This document shows, one piece after another, positions 1-6,354 of a DNA stretch of 7,269 bases (positions within the stretch are counted from its first letter, which is position 1; each line of letters starts with the position of its first letter). The DNA comes from an uncultured Chloroflexota bacterium (GTDB lineage: Bacteria; Chloroflexota; Anaerolineae; Aggregatilineales; Phototrophicaceae): positions 1-7,269 of the forward strand of contig CAIVEA010000645.1 in assembly GCA_903904765.1 (NCBI GenBank), given 5' to 3'. The notes beneath the pieces are model-generated. The model worked only from the letters and a program-made list of their open reading frames with translations, was not told the DNA's origin and made no database searches. The position numbers and the translations under genes were made by a program.

Positions 1-357
1 GAAACCGGCCACGAGGCCGATCACCATCGTGAACACAATCGCCAGTTCCAGCGGGAAACCGAGGTTCTTCCAGCTATAGCCGAGGACGATGGCGCACAAC
101 CCCATGATCGAACCCACAGACAGGTCAATGCCGCCCGTGATGATGATGAGCGTCATGGGCAGCGCCACCAGCGCCACTTCTGTCACCAAGCGCCCCTGAT
201 TGAGAATGTTATCCAGCGTCAGGAACTTATCGCTCTGGGTGGACAGGAAGAACACGCCCACGATGGTAATCACCGCCAGAATGAATTCCTGACGGACAAG
301 GAGGGCGCGCAGCGAGAAGTTGGATTGTGCTGACGCGGTTTTATTCGATACGCTCAT
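1..357 (-). CDS. Sugar ABC transporter permease, N-terminal part (rhamnose importer, second permease)
   Basis: This is the first 119 codons of a membrane permease of the RbsC/YtfT-type family (BPD_transp_2). The gene continues past the left edge of the window. Translation begins MSVSNKTASA at an ATG at 357-355. A good Shine-Dalgarno AAGGA (plus-strand tcctt, 363-367) lies 5 nt upstream. Hydrophobic segments are visible at about residues 26-40, 60-75, 82-95 and 104-119. The family motif TGGIDLSVG is at residues 74-82. It starts 21 bp after the preceding permease, so it is the next gene of the same transcript. The two permeases would form the heterodimeric channel of the importer. L-rhamnose as substrate is inferred from the rhamnulokinase heading the operon; in Rhizobium leguminosarum the equivalent pair is called RhaP/RhaQ. 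The family assignment is firm and the substrate is likely. Confidence 0.9.
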   Translation of the reverse strand, partial: MSVSNKTASAQSNFSLRALLVRQEFILAVITIVGVFFLSTQSDKFLTLDNILNQGRLVTEVALVALPMTLIIITGGIDLSVGSIMGLCAIVLGYSWKNLGFPLELAIVFTMVIGLVAGF

Positions 358-378
358 AATCGTCCTTCTTTAATCGCC

Positions 379-1401
379 TTATTGCCGCGATTGACGGCGG
401 CGGCGGAACACGTCAGCCAGCACAGTAACCAGAATGAGCGCCCCTTGCACGGCTTTCAACCAGTAGGGTGACACATCCACGAACAGCATGGCCGAGCCGA
501 TGGCTTTCACCAGAATGGCGGCCAGCGTAGACCCCAGCACTGTACCCGAACCGCCCAGAATACTCACCCCGCCCACGACGGCAGCGGTAATCACGAACAG
601 TTCCAGTCCGGGGGGCGCGGTGGCCTGAATCTGATTAAACTGCGTCGCCAGCATCAAGCTGCAAATACCCACCATCAAACCGTTCAGAATGAAGGTGGTC
701 ATCAGAATGCGGCGGGTGTTGATGCCCGACAACCGTGCGGCTTCGGCGTTGCCGCCCACCGCGTAGATGGCGCGTCCGGTGGCGCTGTAACGCAGCCACA
801 GGAAGGCGATAATCGTCAAAATCACCATGAAGTAGATGGTGGAGGGGATGCCCAGCCAGTCCTGCTGCGCGATGGTATAACCTTCGGGCAGATTGTAGAT
901 GGTGTTGCCGCCCGCCACCAGAATCAGGCCGCCTTTGAGGATGCTGAACATGCCCAGTGTGACCACGATGGCGGGGATACGCATGTAGGCCACGAAGAAC
1001 CCGTTGATCGCCCCCACCAGCATCCCGCCCAGCAGCGGCGCGACCCATGCGATGATGTTGACCAGTATGATCGGCCAACCGGCATCCGCTAACCCCACCG
1101 CCAGATTGCCGGAGAGGGTAATCAGCACACCGACCAGCGCACCGCTGGAAATATCAATGTTGCCGGAGATGATGACCATCGAAACACCGATGGCCGCCAC
1201 CGCGATATAGGCATTCGCGGCGAACACATCTTTCATGTTGGTGGCCGACAGGAAGCGCGGGTTGCTCGTCCCCACCACCACCATCAACACGAGGATCACA
1301 ACCAGCAGAATGCCTTCCTGCGTCCCTAAAAACCCGCGAATCGCCGGGAGGATGCCGCCCTGCTTGGAGGCGGTTGTGGACTTGGGGGAAACCGTCGTCA
1401 T
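379..1401 (-). CDS. Sugar ABC transporter permease (rhamnose importer, first permease)
   Basis: This is a complete 340-aa inner-membrane permease of the ribose/rhamnose ABC importer class (BPD_transp_2), a normal length for the family. A hydrophilic N-terminus of about 28 residues precedes a strong membrane segment at 31-45. Further hydrophobic segments follow at about 66-79, 86-104, 111-137, 144-163, 189-203, 233-252, 268-284 and 290-305. Family motifs visible are SGNIDISSG (79-87), AVGGNAEAARLSGI (214-227, the cytoplasmic loop that meets the ATPase) and GGVSILGGSGTVLG (277-290). The C-terminus is Arg-rich (RRRR), as expected for a cytoplasmic tail. The ATG overlaps the stop of the upstream ATPase gene by 4 bp (ATGA), a sign of translational coupling. 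GGAAAG (plus strand 1411-1416) sits 9 nt upstream as ribosome binding site. The first Gly of the usual GGIDLS motif is replaced (SGNIDIS), a known type of variation. The rhamnose substrate is inferred from the operon. Confidence 0.94.
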   Translation of the reverse strand: MTTVSPKSTTASKQGGILPAIRGFLGTQEGILLVVILVLMVVVGTSNPRFLSATNMKDVFAANAYIAVAAIGVSMVIISGNIDISSGALVGVLITLSGNLAVGLADAGWPIILVNIIAWVAPLLGGMLVGAINGFFVAYMRIPAIVVTLGMFSILKGGLILVAGGNTIYNLPEGYTIAQQDWLGIPSTIYFMVILTIIAFLWLRYSATGRAIYAVGGNAEAARLSGINTRRILMTTFILNGLMVGICSLMLATQFNQIQATAPPGLELFVITAAVVGGVSILGGSGTVLGSTLAAILVKAIGSAMLFVDVSPYWLKAVQGALILVTVLADVFRRRRQSRQ

Positions 1402-2945
1402 ACGTTGCTGCTTTCCGACAACTTGTTAGCGTTGTTCAAATTCCGCACCGCGTCGCTCATCATGGCGGCGGCGATATTTTCCTGCGTGGCCTCGGCGCGG
1501 CTGTATTCCGCCACAATCGCACCTTCGCGCATGACCAGAATGCGGTCACTCATGCCCAGAATTTCCGGCAGTTCGCTGGAGATCATCAGGATGCCCAACC
1601 CTTGCTGCGCCAGTTCGCTAATCAGGCGGTGAATTTCAGCTTTCGCGCCCACGTCCACACCGCGAGTCGGCTCGTCCATAATCAAGAGTGCGGGCTTACG
1701 AGCCAACCATTTGCCCACCACCACTTTTTGCTGGTTGCCGCCGGAGAGCTTGTTCACCATCTGTTCGCGGCTGTAGGCGCGAATGCTCAACTGCTGGATC
1801 ATCTGGTCAGCTAATTCATTCTCGGCAGCCGTATCCACGAAGATGCCTTTGGTCAACGTGCCGAGTACCGCCATCGAAACGTTCTCGCGGATTTTCATCT
1901 GCCGCACCAAACCCTGCGTCCCACGATCTTCCGGCACGTAAGCCACGCCCAGATTCATCGCCTGCGCCGGACTCTTGACCTGCACCGGCTGGCCTAGAAT
2001 CAACACCTGCCCGCTTTCGGCGGGGGTGATGCCGAACACCACCTGCGCCAGTTCGCTGCGTCCGCTGCCCACCAGCCCCGCCAGCCCGACGATCTCGCCC
2101 GCCCGCACTTTCATGCTGACGTTCTTGGTCAGGGGCTTGCAGCACAGGTCGCGCACTTCCAGCACATCATGGCGCACTTCACTCGGTAGTTTGGGGAACA
2201 GATCGTTGATCGTGCGCCCCACCATCATACGGATCAGGTCATCTTCGGAGGTTTCGGAGACGGGTTTGGTATCCACATAATGCCCGTCGCGCAGCACCGT
2301 CACGCGGTCAGCCAGATCGAACACCTCTTGCAAGCGGTGGCTGATGTAGATGATGCTCACGCCGCGCTGTTTGAGCAGGCGCACAATCTCGAACAGGCGC
2401 ACCACGTCGGCCTCGGTGAGGGCGGCGGTTGGTTCGTCCATGATGAGGACGCGGGCGTTGAGCGAGAGCGCCTTAGCGATTTCCACGCGCTGGCGATTGC
2501 CTACGGTCAGCGAACCCACCTTGCGGCGCGGATCGAGGTCGTGAATATTGAGCGAGGTCAGCAGTTCTTTCGCCCGCTGGTTCATGGCCTTCCAGTCCAG
2601 CACGCTGAACGGCCCCACCTGACGGCGCAGCCCGTGACCCATGAAGATGTTCTCGGCAACAGTCAGTTCGGGGTACAGGCTGAGTTCCTGATAGATGGTG
2701 GCGATGCCCTGCAACTGCGCCTGACGCGGGTTGTCGAACAGCACCGGAACGCCATCCACCGACATCGTGCCACCATCCGGCTTATGCACGCCGGAGATCA
2801 CCTTGATGAGCGTGGACTTGCCCGCACCATTTTCGCCCAGCAGCGCGTGAACTTCGCCCGCACGCGCCTCGAAATGCACGCCGTTCAGCGCCTTCACGCC
2901 GGGGAACTGCTTACTAATATTCTCAAGTTCAAGTATTGCCGTCAT
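1398..2945 (-). CDS. Two-domain sugar ABC transporter ATP-binding protein (rhamnose importer)
   Basis: This 515-aa protein has two fused ABC ATPase domains, the usual form for ribose/xylose/rhamnose importers (RbsA/XylG/MglA type). The N-terminal domain has Walker A GENGAGKST (37-45), Q-loop Gln86, a signature written LTVGNRQRVEIAKAL (146-160), Walker B VLIMDEPTAAL (167-177) and switch His203. The second domain has a degenerate Walker A, GLVGSGRSEL (290-299), lacking the Lys. It has an intact signature LSGGNQQKVVVGKWL (400-414) and Walker B LLIMDEPTRGVD (420-431). One degenerate and one intact site is normal for this family. It powers uptake through the two downstream permeases. It lies 47 bp after the kinase gene. 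GGAAAG (plus strand 2957-2962) is 11 nt upstream of the ATG, a modest binding site. In Rhizobium the orthologous role is called RhaT; that name is avoided because E. coli RhaT is an unrelated symporter. Substrate specificity is inferred from context. Confidence 0.95.
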   Translation of the reverse strand: MTAILELENISKQFPGVKALNGVHFEARAGEVHALLGENGAGKSTLIKVISGVHKPDGGTMSVDGVPVLFDNPRQAQLQGIATIYQELSLYPELTVAENIFMGHGLRRQVGPFSVLDWKAMNQRAKELLTSLNIHDLDPRRKVGSLTVGNRQRVEIAKALSLNARVLIMDEPTAALTEADVVRLFEIVRLLKQRGVSIIYISHRLQEVFDLADRVTVLRDGHYVDTKPVSETSEDDLIRMMVGRTINDLFPKLPSEVRHDVLEVRDLCCKPLTKNVSMKVRAGEIVGLAGLVGSGRSELAQVVFGITPAESGQVLILGQPVQVKSPAQAMNLGVAYVPEDRGTQGLVRQMKIRENVSMAVLGTLTKGIFVDTAAENELADQMIQQLSIRAYSREQMVNKLSGGNQQKVVVGKWLARKPALLIMDEPTRGVDVGAKAEIHRLISELAQQGLGILMISSELPEILGMSDRILVMREGAIVAEYSRAEATQENIAAAMMSDAVRNLNNANKLSESSNV

Positions 2946-2992
2946 TGTACGGTTTGCTTTCCATCAAGCACAGGCGCATCGGCAGCCCGGCG

Positions 2993-4432
2993 TTAAATCT
3001 TCACCAACTTTTCAAAGCGCGGATACACCGCGTCCCAGTCGGCAGCGCCCTGCGGTTCGTAGGTCGCCATGCCGCCAGAACGACTGAGCACCGCACGCGC
3101 TTCCGCCACGTCCTTAAATTCGCCCAGCGCCACCAACTGCACAATCGCATTGCCCAGCGCCGTCGCTTCGGAGGGGCCAGCCACCACCACGCGCCCGGTG
3201 GCGTTGGCGGACATCTGGCACAGCAGCGCGTTCTTGCTGCCGCCGCCGATGATGTGCAGCGTGTCGGCGGGTTGTCCGCTGGCCTCGACCAGTTTGTTGA
3301 GCACGTTGCGATATTTGAAGGCGAGGCTTTCGTAGATCACACGCATCACTTCGCCCACGCTCTCCGGCACATGCTGTCCGGTTTCGCGGCAGTAATCGCG
3401 CACCCGTCCGGGGATGTCCCCCGGCGGATAGAAGCGGTCATCGTCGGGGTCAATGAAGGACACAAACGGCTCGGCCTCTTGCGCCAGCGCCGCCAGTTCC
3501 GAATATTCGTAGTCGCGGCCTGCATCCGCCCATGTGGCGCGGCTCTGCTGCACCAGCCACATGCCGGCGATATTCCGCAGGAAGCGGAACGTGCCGTTGA
3601 TGCCGCCTTCGTTGGTGGCATTGGCGGCGAAGGTCGCGTCCGTAATCACCGGACGATCCAGTTCCAGACCGAGCAAGCTCCATGTGCCGCTGCTCAGGTA
3701 GGCGTAGTTCTTGGTGGTGGTCGGCACGGCGACGACGGCGCTGGCCGTGTCGTGGCAGGCGGGGGCGATGACCTTCATGCCCTCATACGTGCCGTAAGTG
3801 GTTCCGGGTTGCACGATCTCCCCGAACATCTCAGTATTCGGCATCCCCAACCGCTGCATCAGTTCAAAATCCCAGCCGTTCAGGTGCGGATTCCATATTT
3901 GATGGGTGCTGGCGTGGGTGAATTCGCTCAACTTCGCGCCGCACATCCAGTAATGGAACAGGTCGGAGATGGGCAGGTAGGTCTTGGCAATATCGAACAA
4001 CGGACTGTTGTTCTTGACCATCGCCGCCAGCCGCCAGATGGTGTTCACCGGGATGAGTTGCAAGCCGGTGCGCTCATACAGTTCGCGCTTGGGAATACGT
4101 TCGTATACCCATTCCATCATGCCTTCCCAGCTCGGATCGCGGTAGTGCAGCGGGTTGGACACCAAGCGCCCGTCCCGGTCAAGCATGGCGAAATCCACGC
4201 CCCACGCATCCACACCTACCGAAGCCGCACCGGGGGGAACGGCCTTGAGGCCGATCTGAATTTCGTGCCACAACCCTAACGCATCCCAGTACAGGGAGCC
4301 GTTCGCAAACACGGGGTTGTTCGCAAAGCGATGTAGCTCATCGAGGTGAAGGGTTTTGCCGTCAAAATAGACCTGCATCACGCGCCCACTGGAAGCGCCG
4401 AGATCAACGGCTACGACTCTTTTTTCAGCCAT
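2993..4432 (-). CDS. rhaB: Rhamnulokinase (FGGY carbohydrate kinase)
   Basis: This 479-aa FGGY-family sugar kinase is close in length to E. coli RhaB (489 aa). It would phosphorylate L-rhamnulose to L-rhamnulose-1-phosphate in the cytoplasm, the step after RhaA isomerisation. The N-terminal domain opens with AVDLGASSGRVM (8-19), the phosphate-binding loop, with the rhamnulokinase-typical Ala-Ser-Ser-Gly. It then has SVGVDAWGVDFAMLD (71-85), HYRD (96-99) and ERTGLQLIPVNTIWRL (120-135). The catalytic Asp is probably Asp228 in PACHDTASAV (224-233). The ATPase-domain motifs are LSSGTWSLLG (246-255) and HIIGGGSKNALLCQM (393-407). The ATG at 4432-4430 has AAGGA (plus strand 4441-4445) 8 nt upstream. 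It is the first gene of the operon, followed by the importer ATPase and permeases, and is probably driven by the promoter at 4542-4570. L-fuculokinase is the main alternative, but the HYRD and Gly-Leu-Gln-Leu-Ile-Pro-Val-Asn-Thr motifs favour rhamnulokinase. Confidence 0.95.
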   Translation of the reverse strand: MAEKRVVAVDLGASSGRVMQVYFDGKTLHLDELHRFANNPVFANGSLYWDALGLWHEIQIGLKAVPPGAASVGVDAWGVDFAMLDRDGRLVSNPLHYRDPSWEGMMEWVYERIPKRELYERTGLQLIPVNTIWRLAAMVKNNSPLFDIAKTYLPISDLFHYWMCGAKLSEFTHASTHQIWNPHLNGWDFELMQRLGMPNTEMFGEIVQPGTTYGTYEGMKVIAPACHDTASAVVAVPTTTKNYAYLSSGTWSLLGLELDRPVITDATFAANATNEGGINGTFRFLRNIAGMWLVQQSRATWADAGRDYEYSELAALAQEAEPFVSFIDPDDDRFYPPGDIPGRVRDYCRETGQHVPESVGEVMRVIYESLAFKYRNVLNKLVEASGQPADTLHIIGGGSKNALLCQMSANATGRVVVAGPSEATALGNAIVQLVALGEFKDVAEARAVLSRSGGMATYEPQGAADWDAVYPRFEKLVKI

Positions 4433-4515
4433 GCAAAAAATCCTTGCAACAAACTACTTCACAACAAGAACGCGCAGACACCCAACTTTTCCCAGCCCAC
4501 AACGCTTGCACTGAG

Positions 4516-4532
4516 TTTCGTTTGCTTTCGTT
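4516..4532 (-). promoter_or_regulatory. Putative operator of the rhamnose operon: tandem TTTCGTT direct repeat
   Basis: Two identical 7-mers TTTCGTT (4516-4522 and 4526-4532) sit 10 bp apart, one helical turn. On the operon strand they read AACGAAA-GCA-AACGAAA. They lie just downstream of the predicted transcription start of the rhaB operon (about 4535), where a bound repressor would block initiation. Tandem TTTC-containing repeats at about 10-bp spacing are the known style of DeoR-family sugar repressors such as AgaR. DeoR-type regulators are among the families reported for bacterial rhamnose regulons. The regulator itself is not in the window, so the assignment is inference from repeat form and position. 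Confidence 0.5.
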
Positions 4533-4541
4533 GTGTTATTA

Positions 4542-4570
4542 GTTGTATCGCATCCCGCAAGGTCTGTCAA
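4542..4570 (-). promoter_or_regulatory. Predicted sigma70-type promoter of the rhaB-importer operon
   Basis: On the minus strand a perfect -35 TTGACA (plus-strand 4565-4570) is followed by a 17-bp spacer and a -10 TACAAC (4542-4547, 4 of 6 consensus). The start would fall near 4535, giving a leader of about 100 nt before the rhaB ATG. The leader holds no riboswitch I recognise. A 7-bp inverted repeat, CACAACG (4498-4504) with CGTTGTG (4529-4535), could fold into a weak hairpin at the 5' end of the transcript. Confidence 0.6.
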
Positions 4571-4587
4571 ATGAGTTGGCTCACGTT

Positions 4588-4617
4588 GGTGCGCTGACAA
4601 ACGTCCCGTAGCGCACC
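4588..4617. repeat. 8-bp perfect inverted repeat in the divergent intergenic region
   Basis: GGTGCGCT (4588-4595) and AGCGCACC (4610-4617) are exact reverse complements separated by 14 nt. There is no T-run on either side, so this is not a normal terminator. It ends 17 bp upstream of the -35 of the rhamnose promoter, about 50-80 bp before the predicted start, where an activator or second regulator could bind. A shorter palindrome, TAACA-N5-TGTTA (4619-4633), follows directly. A role as a protein-binding site is inference. Confidence 0.45.
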
Positions 4618-4716
4618 CTAACAATGACTGTTACGGCGCATCGCATACACCCAGCTATATCCCCTCACGTTCCCTAGTGGAAACGAACTGAGGCAGGGGG
4701 CGCGTTAAATTTCACC

Positions 4717-4745
4717 TTCACTGGCGTGCGCCCCTCGGCTATCAT
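4717..4745 (+). promoter_or_regulatory. Predicted sigma70-type promoter of the metallo-beta-lactamase-fold gene
   Basis: A -35 TTCACT (4717-4722, 4 of 6 consensus) is followed by a 17-bp spacer and a -10 TATCAT (4740-4745, 5 of 6). Transcription would start near 4752, giving a leader of only about 23 nt before the ATG at 4775. A 7-bp inverted repeat, GGGGCGC (4697-4703) with GCGCCCC (4728-4734), brackets the -35 and could be an operator. This promoter faces away from the rhamnose promoter; the two -35 elements are about 150 bp apart. Confidence 0.5.
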
Positions 4746-4774
4746 GACCGCCGCAAACTGGTGGAACTGATGTG

Positions 4775-5512
4775 ATGACCGATACGCTGATTCAAGTCAC
4801 CCCGCAGGTGTGGGTTTTCCCGCACGATCCCGATCCCGCACGGATTCAGCCGAACGTGGGCATTGTGGTGGCGGGCAAGCACACTGTCCTGATTGATGGC
4901 GGCAACAGCCCGCGCCACGCCCGCCGCGTGATGATCGCGCTGGATGATATTGACGCGCCGCCCGTGTCGCACGTCATCTACACCCACTATCACTGGGATC
5001 ATGTGTTCGGGGCGATGGTGTTCGGCGCGACGGCGGTGGCGCATGAACTGTGCCGCAAACACCTGAGCGAAATGGCCGTCAAGCCGTGGAGCAACAGCTA
5101 CATTCAGGAAGAAATCCAGCGTTCGCCCAACCGCGAACACATCCTGCGTGCCATGTCGCGGGCGGTGGAGGACTGGCGCAACTTCCGCATTGTGCAGCCC
5201 GAAATCGTCTTTAGCCACAGCCTGAACCTGTATATGGCTGGCCTAACATTTGAACTGGAACACGTCGGCGGGGCGCACAGCCCGGATTCGATCATCATTC
5301 GCGTGCCGGAAGCGCGGGTACTGTTCACCGGCGACTCGCACTACCCGCCGCCGCCGCACAGCCGCAAACCGGGTGACACCTTCGATGCGGCGCTGATCGA
5401 ACGCTTCGCCAGCGATGAGCGCGTGGATTGGGTCATCACGGGACACGATGCGCCACGCTCCCGCGCCGAGTTTGCCGCCACCAACAAGCGCCCTGAACGC
5501 AACGGCGCATAA
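4775..5512 (+). CDS. Metallo-beta-lactamase-fold hydrolase, substrate unknown
   Basis: This 245-aa cytoplasmic protein has no signal peptide and carries the metallo-beta-lactamase superfamily metal site. Numbered from the ATG at 4775, the HxHxDH motif is HYHWDH (His71, His73, Asp75, His76). The remaining ligands are probably His168 in GGAHSPDS, Asp187 in FTGDSH and His224 in TGHD. An early LIDGGN (residues 39-44) is the usual strand-and-turn before the metal loop. All expected ligands are present, so it should bind two metal ions and hydrolyse some ester, thioester, lactone or similar bond. The sequence does not tell which; glyoxalase II-like and lactonase-like relatives share these motifs. 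A GTG at 4772 directly precedes the ATG. The ATG is preferred because GGTGGA (4760-4765) lies 9 nt upstream of it. The gene is transcribed divergently from the rhamnose operon with its own promoter. A role in sugar lactone or acid handling is possible but unproven. Confidence 0.88.
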   Translation: MTDTLIQVTPQVWVFPHDPDPARIQPNVGIVVAGKHTVLIDGGNSPRHARRVMIALDDIDAPPVSHVIYTHYHWDHVFGAMVFGATAVAHELCRKHLSEMAVKPWSNSYIQEEIQRSPNREHILRAMSRAVEDWRNFRIVQPEIVFSHSLNLYMAGLTFELEHVGGAHSPDSIIIRVPEARVLFTGDSHYPPPPHSRKPGDTFDAALIERFASDERVDWVITGHDAPRSRAEFAATNKRPERNGA

Positions 5513-5566
5513 CCCCCGCAAGCCGCATCCTTACAGCCCTGCACATTCGCGTATTTTTCGCCTTAC

Positions 5567-5604
5567 ACCCTTCGCCACTTGGGAGAAGGGTTGGGGATGA
5601 GGGT
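5567..5604. repeat. G-rich inverted repeat resembling a dispersed intergenic element
   Basis: ACCCTTC (5567-5573) pairs with GAAGGGT (5585-5591) across an 11-nt loop. It continues into TTGGGGATGAGGGTG, whose last bases can also pair with the CACCC at 5566-5570. The string GGGAGAAGGGTTGGGGATGA (5581-5600) resembles a widespread short intergenic repeat that I recall from many bacterial genomes. Without a genome comparison this is recognition by eye only. There is no T-run directly after the stem, so it is a poor intrinsic terminator for the upstream hydrolase gene. The rest of the 222-bp spacer (5513-5734) is AT-richer than its surroundings and shows no other gene. Confidence 0.35.
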
Positions 5605-5721
5605 GCATGAATTTTCCATTACATCCCATTCTTCATACGATGCTTAATGTATTGCAAGGTTGTTTTGGGTTATTTTTAGGTTAATGTCTTACTCTGCAAC
5701 CAATTCGCGTGTTCACCTTGC

Positions 5722-5726
5722 AAGGA
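5722..5726 (+). promoter_or_regulatory. Ribosome binding site that fixes the start of the 186-aa gene
   Basis: AAGGA at 5722-5726 lies 8 nt before the ATG at 5735. The same frame is open further upstream, to a TTG at 5660 and an ATG at 5684, but those positions lack a comparable site. The extra residues also look like translated spacer. The bases GGATATCC (5724-5731) happen to be palindromic. Confidence 0.65.
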
Positions 5727-5734
5727 TATCCCTT

Positions 5735-6295
5735 ATGCCCGTACAGGCTGATCGCACCCGCACCTACTGGCAAACCCTTGAGCCTGATAAGTTCATCGGG
5801 GCGGTGCTGTATGGGCCGCTGCGGGCGCACATCAACAATCTGCACACACGGATTAGCCTGTACACCGGAATTCTGCATCGTTCTATGAACGGGTCTATCC
5901 TGCGTTTGAGCGCCCCGCCAACGGGCGGTCCCGCATCAGTGGTGCGCGTGCGTGACCTGTTCAAGCACATGCGGGCGTGCATGGCGGATGCCAACGACAT
6001 CATCAGCGGCGACAGCGCCACCATGCAGTTGCCGGACGAAACCTACGAGGATTACATCCTGCGGACGGTCTATGACCTGCGCCGCTATCTGTCGAACGTC
6101 GAACGCTGGTCGAACTGCCTGTTGAGCGATCCTCTCGCCAACAGCATGTCTCTGCCCGAATTGAATAACGGCTACGTGGCGCACATCTCTCACGAGCTAT
6201 TGGAACTGCTTCAGCCGATTTACGCCCTGCTGGAGTTTGCGGTGCAATATGTCGAACAGGCGGTTGCCCGCCGTCTGCATGGGGTCAAAGTATAG
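5735..6295 (+). CDS. Hypothetical helical protein with histidine-kinase H-box-like segment
   Basis: I do not recognise this 186-aa protein as a named family. It has no signal peptide or clear membrane segment and appears mostly alpha-helical. Two stretches recall the dimerisation helix of sensor histidine kinases. The first is GPLRAHINNLHTRISLY (27-43). The second, clearer one is HISHELLELLQPIYALLEF (150-168), where ISHEL matches the canonical H-box start but the usual RTPL is replaced by LELL. His153 is the would-be phospho-acceptor. No ATP-binding catalytic domain (N, G1, G2 boxes) follows, so it cannot be a complete kinase. Between the two lie an acidic stretch (98-107) and VYDLRRYLSNVERW (112-125). 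The start is set by AAGGA 8 nt upstream. It is monocistronic: a 222-bp spacer precedes it and a strong terminator follows. It could be a phosphotransfer- or scaffold-like protein, or the resemblance could be chance between amphipathic helices. The gene call is firm and the function unknown. Confidence 0.8.
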   Translation: MPVQADRTRTYWQTLEPDKFIGAVLYGPLRAHINNLHTRISLYTGILHRSMNGSILRLSAPPTGGPASVVRVRDLFKHMRACMADANDIISGDSATMQLPDETYEDYILRTVYDLRRYLSNVERWSNCLLSDPLANSMSLPELNNGYVAHISHELLELLQPIYALLEFAVQYVEQAVARRLHGVKV

Positions 6296-6315
6296 CCTGT
6301 ACTCTGAATTATGGG

Positions 6316-6354
6316 GCGCTCATCCCTTGCGCGGGGATGGGCGCTTTTTATTTT
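6316..6354 (+). terminator. Strong rho-independent terminator after the 186-aa gene
   Basis: An 11-bp stem pairs GCGCTCATCCC (6316-6326) with GGGATGGGCGC (6334-6344) through one U-G wobble, with a 7-nt loop. TTTTTATTTT (6345-6354) follows directly. It starts 21 bp after the stop codon at 6295. The T-run overlaps the last codons and stop of the converging cutC gene. In the cutC direction there is no T-run after the stem, so it should work mainly on plus-strand transcripts. Confidence 0.9.

Noticed and set aside
2280..2996. Plus-strand open frame of 238 codons opposite the ABC ATPase
   Set aside because: It is a low-complexity, His-rich antisense translation of a gene with intact Walker and signature motifs.
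2936..4279. Long plus-strand open frame (447 codons) opposite the rhamnulokinase gene
   Set aside because: It is His/Arg/Gln-rich with no recognisable domain, and it mirrors the codon pattern of the well-matched rhaB gene on the other strand.
4346..4597. Plus-strand small open frame spanning the rhaB start and the intergenic region
   Set aside because: It covers the minus-strand promoter and operator, has no good start signal, and its translation shows no structure.
4588..4617. Inverted repeat read as an intrinsic terminator
   Set aside because: No T-run follows on either strand, and it lies upstream of both divergent genes, where nothing needs terminating.
4742..5218. Minus-strand open frame of 158 codons opposite the hydrolase
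   Set aside because: It is an antisense shadow of the metallo-beta-lactamase-fold gene, with no motif or ribosome binding site.
5652..5688. Possible promoter for the 186-aa gene in the AT-rich spacer
   Set aside because: TTGCAA and TTGTTT occur, but no -10 of acceptable match lies at 16-18 bp, so no promoter is claimed.
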